Source: Saprospiraceae bacterium
GTDB lineage: Bacteria > Bacteroidota > Bacteroidia > Chitinophagales > Saprospiraceae
Assembly (NCBI GenBank): GCA_016714765.1
Contig: JADKCF010000006.1
Coordinates: 124,001-188,000 of the forward strand
Reading direction: 5' to 3'
Length of the DNA: 64,000 nt
The translations under genes were made by a program, and so were the position numbers. Positions 1 to 8,387 of this stretch are shown here, piece by piece. Below the pieces are notes generated by a model. It was not told where the DNA came from and made no database searches. It saw nothing but the letters and a program-made list of their open reading frames with translations. Numbering within the stretch: position 1 is the stretch's first letter; every line of letters begins with the position of its first letter.

Positions 1-410
1 GTTTTTTTAAGATAGATGTAAATATTGACAAAAGAACCAATCTAAGTGAATTGAACATCGAAATAGATGGGTATTATTCCACTATTTGTGATAGATGCCT
101 GGCGGATATAAAATTACCTGTAAAAGGGTCATACGACCTCCTCATCAAAGTGAGCGATACAGAGACCGACAACGATGAAGTGATTTTTATAAAGGAGGAT
201 GAGTCAAAACTTTTGTTGGCACAGATTTTCTTCGAGTACATTTGCCTGTCCATGCCCTGGATAAATGTGTATGAATGCGAAAATGAAAATCCGGCTCCCT
301 GCAACACCGAAATACTTAAAAAACTCAATGAAACATCCGGTAAGATGGATGAATCAAAGACAGACGATAATATCTGGGAGGGTCTCAAAGGAATCCAACT
401 GGACAACTGA
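1..410 (+). CDS. YceD/DUF177 family protein, 5' end outside the window
   Basis: The reading frame is open to the left edge of the window, so this is a C-terminal part of about 136 residues. The visible part has the family's C-RCL motif (ICDRCL) followed by an acidic stretch, and a late Cys near the end (ENPAPC). YceD proteins are small, acidic and of unclear role; they are very often encoded directly before rpmF, and in plants and bacteria the family is linked to 23S rRNA and ribosome assembly. rpmF follows 37 bases downstream, which supports the call. A TTG at 51 could be read as a start, but the coding frame clearly continues upstream of it. Confidence 0.8.
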   Translation, partial: FFKIDVNIDKRTNLSELNIEIDGYYSTICDRCLADIKLPVKGSYDLLIKVSDTETDNDEVIFIKEDESKLLLAQIFFEYICLSMPWINVYECENENPAPCNTEILKKLNETSGKMDESKTDDNIWEGLKGIQLDN

Positions 411-447
411 ATAGTTAAAGATTGATCATCAAATAAATTTTTGAAAA

Positions 448-648
448 ATGGCACATCCGAAGAGTAGGGTCTCGAAAGCAAGAAAAAACAAAAGAAGAAC
501 GCATCACAAAGCAGCAATGCCACAATTGGCAATTTGTAAAGCTACAGGTGAGCCTCACATGATGCACAGAGCATACTGGCATGAGGGAAGCATGTACTAC
601 AAAGGTCAGGTAGTGATACAAGCCAAAGAAGTCGAAGAAGTAGAATAA
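448..648 (+). CDS. rpmF: 50S ribosomal protein L32
   Basis: This is a 66-residue basic protein of the large ribosomal subunit. It begins MAHPKSRVSKARKNKRRTHH, the typical L32 start. Many L32 proteins carry two CxxC pairs that bind zinc. Here only one Cys is left (AICKATGEP) and the second pair is replaced by MMHRAYWHEG, so this is a zinc-independent (C-minus) form. It follows the yceD-like gene, probably in one transcript, and ends at the hairpin terminator at 681-720. The acidic tail (KEVEEVE) is slightly longer than usual. Confidence 0.95.
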   Translation: MAHPKSRVSKARKNKRRTHHKAAMPQLAICKATGEPHMMHRAYWHEGSMYYKGQVVIQAKEVEEVE

Positions 649-680
649 ATATTTCTTTATAAAGCACTTTGAAAAAATAT

Positions 681-720
681 AAAGCTCCCTGTTGTTAAAG
701 ACACACGGAGCTTTTCTTGT
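681..720 (+). terminator. Rho-independent terminator after rpmF
   Basis: AAAGCTCC at 681-688 pairs with GGAGCTTT at 707-714 around an 18-base loop and is followed by a T-rich run. It closes the yceD-rpmF unit. Confidence 0.7.
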
Positions 721-789
721 TATTTTTACTTATTTTTTAAGTTCACCGATATCCTTAATTCACGAAACGCTCACTTTTATAGTAATAAT

Positions 790-1170
790 ATGAAAACAAT
801 CATCAATGCAGCACTTGCCCCGTCACCGGTAGGACCTTACAACCATTCTGTTTTGGCGGGTGATACTTTATACGTCTCAGGTCAGATAGCCATCAATCAA
901 TCAGAAGGTCGAATCATCCTGGACAATATAGAAGATGAAACGCACCAGGTGATGAAAAATATTGGATACATACTTGCAGAAGCTGGTATGACCTATGAAA
1001 ATATTGCAAAGTGCTCAGTTTTTGTAGCCGATATGGAACAATACGGCAGAAGCAATGCTGTATATGGCACCTATTTTAATGAGGCTACAGCACCAGCCAG
1101 AGAACTGGTTCAGGTATCCAATCTGCCTAAATACGTCAATGTAGAGATCAGTTGCATAGCTGTCAGATAA
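790..1170 (+). CDS. ridA: RidA family reactive imine/enamine deaminase
   Basis: 126 residues, the normal size for the YjgF/YER057c/UK114 family. RidA hydrolyses reactive enamine/imine intermediates such as 2-aminoacrylate released by PLP enzymes, giving 2-oxoacids and ammonia, as a cytoplasmic trimer. Visible hallmarks are the SPVGPYNH segment (Tyr of the active site), LYVSGQI, and PARELVQVSNLP followed by VEIS. These contain the Arg and Glu equivalent to Arg105 and Glu120 of E. coli RidA, so it should be catalytic. It stands alone after the rpmF terminator. An ilvE is present in the window at 52 kb but not nearby. Confidence 0.93.
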   Translation: MKTIINAALAPSPVGPYNHSVLAGDTLYVSGQIAINQSEGRIILDNIEDETHQVMKNIGYILAEAGMTYENIAKCSVFVADMEQYGRSNAVYGTYFNEATAPARELVQVSNLPKYVNVEISCIAVR

Positions 1171-1431
1171 AGCAGCTCAAGGTGGTTAGGTAGTCTCTCT
1201 TTTTCACTTCCATCTAAGTGTGAAGCTGAAGTCTGCCATCTTATCATTGCAAAAAACCCATACTGACCTGATACTGTAACATTTCTATCACCCGAAGTTA
1301 ATTTTGGATAAATAGATGACTTTGCAAGGAAATTATATTTCCTAAAACCTACTACCTTCATTATTCAATTTTTCGTTTTTTCTATATTCATTTCATATTC
1401 TTACCTATCTTTACATAAATTTACAACAGGT

Positions 1432-1794
1432 ATGGAAAAAAGAAAATGCCTTGAATGTGGAGATGCCTTTGACGGAAGAAAAGACAAAAAATTTTGTTGT
1501 GATCAGTGCAGGACAGCATTTGCCAATAAACAAAACACAGATCAGAATAAATTTATGCGCAATATCAATAATATTTTGCGCAAAAACCGTCGTATCCTTG
1601 CAGAATTGAATCCAACCGGCAAGGCAACAGTAACCAAAACTGACCTTCTGGATGAAGGATTTAAATTTTCCTACTTTACCAATGAATATAAAACAAAAAC
1701 AGGAAAGGTCTACCGTTTTTGTTATGAACACGGATATCTACAACTAGAAAACAATCTCTTCGCTCTGGTATTCAGAAAAGAATATGTAGAATAA
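1432..1794 (+). CDS. Small zinc-ribbon protein of unknown function
   Basis: 120 residues. The N-terminus carries a C-x2-C...C-x3-C metal site (residues 6-26: KCLECG, then FCCDQCR), a treble-clef/zinc-ribbon signature. The rest is basic, then ends in a short region with mixed beta character (KVYRFCYEHGYLQLENN). The function is not known; proteins like this are common in Bacteroidota. The K+ channel gene starts 15 bases downstream and also ends in a zinc ribbon, so the two are probably cotranscribed. A near-consensus -7 box (TATCTTTA, 1406-1413) lies just upstream. Confidence 0.75.
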   Translation: MEKRKCLECGDAFDGRKDKKFCCDQCRTAFANKQNTDQNKFMRNINNILRKNRRILAELNPTGKATVTKTDLLDEGFKFSYFTNEYKTKTGKVYRFCYEHGYLQLENNLFALVFRKEYVE

Positions 1795-1809
1795 TCAATA
1801 AAAGGTATT

Positions 1810-2670
1810 ATGTCCCCTATAAAAGATATTTTTGACAATACTGAAATAAAGAAAAAACCGGAAGGATTTGCCCCGCATAGACAAAAAATTCATGAAATCA
1901 TTTTCGAAGCTGAAACTACCGCCGGTAGACTTTTTGATGTTATGCTTCTGATTATGATTTTTTCAAGTATTATAGTACTCATGCTGGAGACAGTACCACG
2001 ATACTATGCCGCACACAAACATATATTTTATGTACTCGAGTGGGTGTATACCATCTTTTTTACCATTGAATACCTGCTAAGAATTTACTGTGTGTACAGA
2101 CCAGCTTATTATATTAAAAGTTTTTTTGGAGTCATAGATCTGTTGTCTATTTTGCCAAGTTATCTCACAATTTTTATACCCGGCATGCACTCACTCATGA
2201 TTGTAAGGGGATTAAGATTGCTGAGAGTTTTCAGAATATTCAAATTGGATAGTTTCACTGAACAGGGAAATATCATTTTGTCGGCAATTATTGAAAGCAG
2301 AAAAAAACTTGCCATTTTTGCTGTAACTATTATTATAATGGTGACTATTTTTGGCTCGATCATGTATCTTATCGAACGTAATGTAAATCCTAACTTTGAT
2401 AGTATCCCAAGATGTATATATTGGGCCATAGTCACCATTACTACCGTAGGCTATGGAGATATTTCCCCTATAACTTCTTTTGGTCAATTTATAGCATCCA
2501 TCATCATGCTGATGGGATATATCATCATAGCTGTACCTACAGGCATAGTAACATCTTCCATAATGAGAGAAGATAAAAACAGTATGAATACCATCACCTG
2601 CCCCAATTGTACCAAGGAAGGACATGACAAAGATGCCAAATATTGTGACAGATGCGGAAACAGTTTATGA
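1810..2670 (+). CDS. Voltage-gated potassium channel with C-terminal zinc ribbon
   Basis: 286-residue inner-membrane protein of the six-transmembrane Kv type. Hydrophobic segments S1-S3 lie at about 42-62, 75-95 and 105-125. An Arg-rich S4 (VRGLRLLRVFRIFKL) is at about 132-146. The pore helix and selectivity filter TVGYGD are at 212-217, then S6. The fold is complete, so voltage-sensitive K+ conductance is expected. Unusually the cytoplasmic tail ends in a four-Cys zinc ribbon (Cys 264, 267, 279, 282) instead of a RCK/KTN domain. The gene follows a zinc-ribbon protein by 15 bases. Confidence 0.9.
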   Translation: MSPIKDIFDNTEIKKKPEGFAPHRQKIHEIIFEAETTAGRLFDVMLLIMIFSSIIVLMLETVPRYYAAHKHIFYVLEWVYTIFFTIEYLLRIYCVYRPAYYIKSFFGVIDLLSILPSYLTIFIPGMHSLMIVRGLRLLRVFRIFKLDSFTEQGNIILSAIIESRKKLAIFAVTIIIMVTIFGSIMYLIERNVNPNFDSIPRCIYWAIVTITTVGYGDISPITSFGQFIASIIMLMGYIIIAVPTGIVTSSIMREDKNSMNTITCPNCTKEGHDKDAKYCDRCGNSL

Positions 2671-2734
2671 CGTTTGACTTACAATAAGATAAATAGCAAG
2701 CAAAACAATCCTAAAATGTAGAATGTATTAAATG

Positions 2735-2759
2735 GGCTCTTACTTCTGTTGTTAGAGCC
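2735..2759 (+). terminator. Weak hairpin between convergent genes
   Basis: GGCTCT at 2735-2740 pairs with AGAGCC at 2754-2759 around a 13-base loop. It sits between the channel gene and the convergent lipoprotein gene. No clear T-run follows on either strand, so terminator function is only possible. Confidence 0.3.
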
Positions 2760-2910
2760 AATTATAAAATAAAAAGTCACAGGAAGCAGAAAAATTCTTC
2801 ACATTGCCAGTACTTATCTATCCGGTAAAGTGTAAAAAACCATTTTTTACAATTAATCGTATATATTTTGCCTAAAATAGAAATGAAGAAAATACTGCAA
2901 GTTTCTAATC

Positions 2911-3462
2911 CTACTTATTATGCCATGCCTGGTTATGGGCCAAAGGTTTGCTGCATTTGGGACATTTGCCCGCATTTTCAGAGTGACCACCTTTGCATCC
3001 AGCCGAACAAATATAATGATGAACGATACCATCCGCTCCGGCAGGTATGTTGACTGTTTCCGTTGCAGCCTGTGGCTGAGCCGGACTTGTAGGTTGTCCC
3101 GGCAATGTCTGTACACTTGGTCCTCCAGGAGGTTGTTGTGCAGGTTGCTGTGGAGATTGATTTTGTTGCTGATTATGCCATGCCTGATTATGCGCCAAAG
3201 CTTTGCCGCATATCGGGCACTTTCCTGCAGACTCAGAATGGCCTCCCTTACATTTATCTTCGCAAATGTAGTGATGGACTTTGCCATCCGCTCCTGCAGG
3301 TATATCTACTGTAACTGGTGTTGGAGGAACATCAGTCTGTCCAGGCTGTCCTGTGGCTGCGGGTACAGTCTGATCAGTGACAGGTTGGTCAATAGTCTTA
3401 GTATCTGTTTTACAACTGAAAGTGAAAACTATGGCCACTAATAAAATTAAAAATTTACTCAT
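2911..3462 (-). CDS. Lipoprotein with two tandem metal-binding-like Cys/His domains
   Basis: 183 residues. A short signal peptide ends in a lipobox (VFTFSC, Cys at about 17), so it is predicted to be lipid-anchored outside the inner membrane. Two near-identical units of about 45 residues follow, separated by a Gln/Pro-rich linker. Each has IPAGADG, HHYIC, C-KGGHSE, GKCP-C, and ends LAHNQAWHN. The spacing resembles the heavy-metal-binding domain found with copper/silver efflux proteins (YTCPMH...CPKCGM), but the Met ligands are missing. Single-unit versions are widespread in Bacteroidota. Function and ligand are unknown; Zn or Cu binding is an inference from the Cys/His content. Confidence 0.75.
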   Translation of the reverse strand: MSKFLILLVAIVFTFSCKTDTKTIDQPVTDQTVPAATGQPGQTDVPPTPVTVDIPAGADGKVHHYICEDKCKGGHSESAGKCPICGKALAHNQAWHNQQQNQSPQQPAQQPPGGPSVQTLPGQPTSPAQPQAATETVNIPAGADGIVHHYICSAGCKGGHSENAGKCPKCSKPLAHNQAWHNK

Positions 3463-3919
3463 CTTACACCATTTTATTTATTCATCAATTATACATTCAT
3501 AAACAAATCTACATGTATTATTTTGTATGACCAAATGATTGGTAAACTTAAGCTAACTTCATTTTGTAAAGCTGGTTATGACAGTCAAAAACCAACCAAA
3601 AAACCTCGTGATTTAATGGCACTATCTCAAAAAACTGTAATGTATAACTTTGACGGCTGAACTTCAATATTTATTTTTTTGTAAAATGGGTGAAGACATA
3701 AAAATGAGCTAACACACAGGTAAAAATCTTTATGTACACTTAACCAACGAAAATTATTGGAGAAAATCGTGGCTTCCTTTCTAAAAATAATTGTCTTTTG
3801 ATTAAAATAATGTCCAGGTTCACTTGTACAATTTAAAAAAAAATGGAAAATGCGAAAAAAAATAAAATAAAAAAATACACCATAATTATTTGATATTCAA
3901 TTATTTAGAAAATACTATT

Positions 3920-3927
3920 TATGTTTG
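3920..3927 (+). promoter_or_regulatory. Bacteroidota -7 promoter box for the ssb pair
   Basis: TATGTTTG matches TAnnTTTG exactly. Transcription would start near 3933, giving a leader of about 165 bases before the first ssb. No well-placed -33 element is seen. Confidence 0.5.
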
Positions 3928-3938
3928 TATTCTCATAG

Positions 3939-3968
3939 ATACGTTTACAAACGTATATACCCGTATAT
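3939..3968. repeat. Two abutting palindromes, candidate operator in the ssb leader
   Basis: ATACGTTT-AC-AAACGTAT (3939-3956) is a perfect 8-bp inverted repeat with a 2-base spacer. It is joined to ATATAC-CC-GTATAT (3955-3968), a 6-bp inverted repeat that also has a 2-base spacer. The first begins a few bases after the predicted transcription start, where a repressor would block the promoter. No regulator is known; the role is inference. Confidence 0.5.
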
Positions 3969-4099
3969 TAAACGACTGTGGAAATCTGCTGCCCACATCT
4001 TTGCATCGTCAACCGATCGAAAGATCAGAATTTGTTTAACCCGTCCCATAGAGCACAAAAATAAACGACGCAACATGAGGACACAAATTTTAAATCATT

Positions 4100-4468
4100 A
4101 TGAATAACAACATTAAAAACACCGTCCAACTCGTAGGCAATGCAGGCAGAGATGTTAAAATCGATGCATATGCTAATGGCAATAAAAAAGCCTCGCTTGT
4201 ACTTGCCACCAATGAGTATTACACCAATAAAAAAGGTGAAAAAGTAAAACAGACTGAATGGCACAAAATCATTGCCTGGGGTAAAACCGCAGAAGAAATG
4301 GCTGCATCTATCAAAAAGGGCAGTGAAATCTCAGTACATGGCAAACTTTCCAACAGAACTTACACAGATACAACCGGCGTTGTCAGATCTGTTACAGAGG
4401 TTGTGGTCAATGAATTTTACATGCTGAGCAAAAAAGCAGAAATACAACCTGAGGCAGTACCATTCTAA
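4100..4468 (+). CDS. ssb: Single-stranded DNA-binding protein (first of a tandem pair)
   Basis: 122 residues, short for SSB (usually 140-180). The OB-fold is complete: VQLVGNAGRDV, KKASLVLATNEYY, QTEWHKIIAWGKTAE and SVHGKLSNRTY are the conserved strands and the DNA-binding aromatic residues are present. SSB tetramers coat ssDNA and recruit repair and replication enzymes through an acidic C-terminal tip (usually DDDIPF). Here the tip is reduced to EAVPF: the final Pro-Phe remains but the Asp residues do not. A long leader with palindromes precedes the gene, and a paralogue follows after 68 bases. Confidence 0.9.
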   Translation: MNNNIKNTVQLVGNAGRDVKIDAYANGNKKASLVLATNEYYTNKKGEKVKQTEWHKIIAWGKTAEEMAASIKKGSEISVHGKLSNRTYTDTTGVVRSVTEVVVNEFYMLSKKAEIQPEAVPF

Positions 4469-4536
4469 GAGACCAATCTGAAATAAAAATTTAATCACTA
4501 ATAACATTTTTCATTTTAATCAATAAATATAATATC

Positions 4537-4872
4537 ATGTCAAATACACTTAAAAATTCAGTCCAGCTAATCGGAAACCTTGGTAAGGATGTAATCATGT
4601 CTACCTTCGAAAATGGAACCAAAAAAGCCAGTATAGTATTGGCCACCAACGACTTCTATACCAATAATAAAGGTGAGAAAATAAAACAAACAGAGTGGCA
4701 CAATTTGGTTGCCTGGGGTAAAACCGCAGAACTCATGTCTGAGTCCTTGACTAAGGGCAATGAAGTGGCGATTCAAGGTAAGCTTTCCAGCAGGTCATAT
4801 GATGATAAAGAGGGTGTTACAAAGTATATCACTGAGATCATTGTCAATGATTTTTACCGAATAGCCAAGTAA
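4537..4872 (+). CDS. ssb: Single-stranded DNA-binding protein paralogue lacking the C-terminal tip
   Basis: 111 residues, clearly homologous along its whole length to the preceding ssb (same order of VQLIGNLGKDV, KKASIVLATNDFY, QTEWHNLVAWGKTAE, IQGKLSSRSY). It stops right after the last OB-fold strand (NDFYRIAK). It therefore has no linker and no acidic protein-interaction tip at all. It could form mixed tetramers with its neighbour or act in a special process such as DNA uptake or recombination; both are inference. A strong terminator follows, so the two ssb genes form one transcription unit. Confidence 0.88.
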   Translation: MSNTLKNSVQLIGNLGKDVIMSTFENGTKKASIVLATNDFYTNNKGEKIKQTEWHNLVAWGKTAELMSESLTKGNEVAIQGKLSSRSYDDKEGVTKYITEIIVNDFYRIAK

Positions 4873-4890
4873 ATTATACTTTGCTTGCTT

Positions 4891-4936
4891 ACAGTATCCC
4901 CCAATCAAAAAGATAAATTGGGGGATACTGTTTTTA
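4891..4936 (+). terminator. Strong Rho-independent terminator after the ssb pair
   Basis: A perfect 15-bp stem (ACAGTATCCCCCAAT at 4891-4905 with its complement at 4917-4931) with an 11-base loop is followed by TTTTTATTT. Confidence 0.93.
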
Positions 4937-5059
4937 TTTCAGGCAGTTGCATTTTATCCACTTTGTAAATCCATCTTACTGAAGTAGAGTTTATTTTACC
5001 TGAGCCGAAACAAAAGCAAAATATCTATTATCTTTACCTTTATAACACAAAATCACAGG

Positions 5060-8000
5060 ATGCAGGCTCAAGAATACTTATCTGTGTTGACAAATCAGGC
5101 TGAAAAAATAAAAACACATCCTACTTGGACAGACCATCAAAAAAACAAAGGCTTTTTTGAACTGTTTAACATGATTCTGGAAGAAGCAACAAAAGATGAA
5201 AGATTAAATTTTACAACTTTGTTTTCGAGATTGGCATATACAGGTGCAAAATATCAGCTCAAGTCTATTACACTGCATTACAGTCACATTTTCAGAAAAT
5301 CACATGAGCAAAACCTTATAAAAAAAGATAATGAAGTTCTGTTTACAGACCTAGGATTTTATATCTGCAACCAACTTCTTTATGAAATCTTCGGACTACA
5401 GAGTAGTAAATCAGAAAGAGCACCATCTGCACAAATAGCTTTACATTTCCAAAAAGAAAAAAAGAAAACCATTGGATTCAGATCAGTGGTAGAAGCAGTC
5501 CTATTTGAAATAGATCCAAAAAAAGAGCCTTCAATTCTATGACGAAGCTGAAGCCGATATTGAGAAAACAGCCTTATATGATGTGCATGATAAGAATGAA
5601 CTATTTAATCAAAACATTGATTCTTTACGTCGCACGTTTACGTTACCAATTCATGTGAATTTTATTGATGTGGATATACGTGAGGATGGCGTTTATATTC
5701 CTATGGGGCTTATCATACAACCTGACCATCTGGTTGATGTCACATCAGTTTCTGAGTGTTTTAAAGATTATGGGGCAGAGCCTTTTCTATATCTCATCTC
5801 CAAGTTTAAACCGGCTGAAGCAACGGCACCTCTCATGGTAGGAAATTTGGTAAACTTCATTCTGGACGAGTTGATTTCCGATCCTGAGGCTTCGTTTAAT
5901 TCATTGCTTCCAAAAATGTTTAAAACCAATCCAATGGGCTTTGCTTTGTATGATGATACAACAATAAAAGATCTGATTTCCAAATTAAAGCAACATTATA
6001 CCAACCTGAAATATGTGGTGAACGAAGAATTCAGAAATCTCAGGATATTAAGAGATCATATCTTCCTCGAACCATCATTTTATTCCCGCGACTTTGGTAT
6101 TCAGGGCCGACTGGACTTATTGCATCAAAAAAAAGGTCAGCCGGTGTATGACATCATTGAGCTCAAGAGCGGTAAGTCCTACAAACCCAACGTTTATGGC
6201 ATCAACAGCAGCCATTATATACAGACATTGCTTTATGACCTCCTGATCAGATCAGCTTTTCTGACGAAAACTAAGTCATTCAATTATATTCTTTATTCGA
6301 AGGAAAACGAAAAACCATTGAGGTTTGCTCCACCTGTAAAAACCCAGCAATACGAAGCAATGAAACTGCGCAATGATATACTGGCCATAGAACAAAAGCT
6401 GCGCAATGCAAACGAGGACAATCAAATCATCACTTATATAAAACCTGAAAATTTCCCTAAACTAAAGGGGTTCAACATTAAAGATATAGAATTATTTAAT
6501 AATATATACTCCACTCTCGCCAAGATAGAAAAAGCCTATTTTGACCAATTTTGCGCTTTTATTGCAAGAGAACATGCTTTGTCTAAAACAGGAGAGCATG
6601 GTATCAATAAGTCCAATGGCCATGCTGCCTTGTGGCTGGAATCAGAAGAGGAAAAAAAGGAACGTTTCTCCCTTTTAACTGATTTAAGCATACAAGAAAA
6701 TTTATCCTCGACTGATGAGGCTATCATTGTGTTTAAAAGAAACAAGGAGGATCTGGCGTTGGTCAATTTCAGGATTGGTGATATTGGTGTTTTATACCCT
6801 TCAGATAAAAAATCGGATCAAAGTGTACTTAAGAATCAAATATTTAAGTGCACAATTATAAACTTGACCTCTGATCAGATAACCATCAAACTTAGAAACA
6901 AACAATTTAACCAAAGTCTTTTTAATGCACATCCGTGGTGGAATATTGAGCTTGACAGTCTGGATAGCGGGTTCAATACAATGTATAAAAACATTTTTTC
7001 TTGGGCTGCTGCACCCCCCGAATACAGACAAATGATACTAGGGCAAAGAGAGCCACTTTTCAGTGAAATCTCTCACGATACACATTTTGATGAAAGTGTA
7101 ACCCCATCGCAATCTGATTTACTACGTAAAATGATAAGTGCAAAAGACTATTTCCTGCTTTGGGGACCACCAGGGACTGGAAAGACAAGTATCATGCTTA
7201 AAAACTTTGTAGCACATCTCCATCGGCATACCAAACAAAATATCTTGCTGCTTGCCTATACCAACAGGGCTGTAGATGAGATGTGCGATGCAGTCATGAG
7301 TATTGGACCAAACTATGGAGATCAGTTTTTACGTCTGGGGAGTAGGACGTCGACCGATCCAAGGTACACGGGGCATCTACTTGATCAGGTGGTCAAATCC
7401 ACGAAATCCAGACAAGAAATAATTGATATATTGGCCGAAAAGAGGATTTATGTATCAACAGTATCCAGCATTGTCAATAAAATAGAGTTGTTTGAGCTAA
7501 AATCATTTGACACTGTCATTATAGATGAAGCATCACAAATACTGGAGCCCATGCTGGTGGGCCTTTTATCAAAATTTAAAAGATTTATCCTCATAGGTGA
7601 TCATAAACAATTGCCTGCAGTCGTAGTTCAGGACCATTATCAAAGTAAAATTTCCAGTCCAGAACTGGAAGAATTGGGTTTGAAAGACACGCGCACGTCA
7701 CTTTTCGAACGCCTTTATCATCAACTGGTGCAAAGAGAATGGACGAGGGCTTATGGTATCCTGGAGCAACAAGGCAGGATGCACAGCGATCTCATGGCAT
7801 TTCCCAATATTCACTTTTATGAAAACAGATTACAATTGCTTCCGGGACTTGGCAGACAGTCAGCAAAGTATTTTATTGAAAAAACCAGGACAGATTTGCA
7901 ATATCTTCAGCACAGGAAGATTTTCATACATGCACCTGAAGATGAAGACATCAACTGGAAAACAAATAAACATGAAGCAGAAATTTGCACTCAACTAATA

Positions 8001-8387
8001 GAAAAACTTATCCAAATATACGAAGAAAACGGGATGACTATACATAAAGACTCTATTGGCGTGATAACTCCTTACAGAGCTCAGATAGCATTGATCCGTC
8101 GGCAGATGGAAAAAATACCGCTTGAGATAGTAGAAAAAATCACTGTAGATACTGTGGAAAGGTATCAGGGAGGAGCTAGAGATATTGTCATCATTTCTTT
8201 TTGCGTCAATAGATTGAGTCAATTAGATACACTGATTTCTTTATCACAAGAAGGCATCGACAGAAAGTTAAATGTTGCACTAACCCGAGCAAAAGAGCAA
8301 ATTATTTTGATCGGAAATCGTGATATCCTAAGTAACAACACTACCTATCAGGCGCTCATGGATGACTTTAAAAATGTGGTTTTTTAA
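5060..8387 (+). CDS. Dna2-like nuclease-helicase (PD-(D/E)XK + SF1 helicase), frameshifted as sequenced
   Basis: Two ORFs (5060-5542; 5583-8387 from a GTG) read as one protein of about 1108 residues if one A is removed from the A7 run at 5518-5524; the joined frame gives IDPKKSLQFYDEAEAD and continues. The middle part has a RecB/Cas4-type nuclease signature (D of GRLD at 6114, then ELK at 6159-6167, the D...ExK pattern), with no Cys cluster for iron-sulphur. The C-terminal half is a superfamily 1 helicase of the UPF1/DNA2 kind: Walker A GPPGTGKT (7164), Walker B IIDEAS (about 7518), GDHKQLPA, QQGRMHSDL, RYQGGARDIV and NVALTRAK. This architecture processes 5' flaps or resected ends. It lies downstream of the ssb pair but behind a terminator. 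Confidence 0.85.

Larger units (their letters stand above)
3463..4099. other. Long AT-rich intergenic region with promoter, palindromes and a possible tiny ORF
   Basis: 637 bases between the divergent lipoprotein and ssb genes. It holds a -7 box at 3920-3927 and two abutting palindromes at 3939-3968. A 41-codon ORF at 3535-3660 on the plus strand (starting MIGKLKLTSFCKAGYDSQKP) has a Lys-rich composition, no recognisable homology and no clear promoter. I do not call it as a gene. The rest shows no RNA gene or repeat that I can recognise. Confidence 0.5.

Noticed and set aside
2212..2625. 137-residue minus-strand ORF opposite the K+ channel
   Set aside because: Antisense shadow of a conserved coding region, with no domain.
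3535..3660. 41-codon ORF in the ssb upstream region
   Set aside because: No recognisable homology and no clear promoter; mentioned only in the intergenic entry.
3925..4107. 60-residue ORF across the ssb leader
   Set aside because: It covers the palindromes and runs into the ssb start in another frame; composition is not protein-like.
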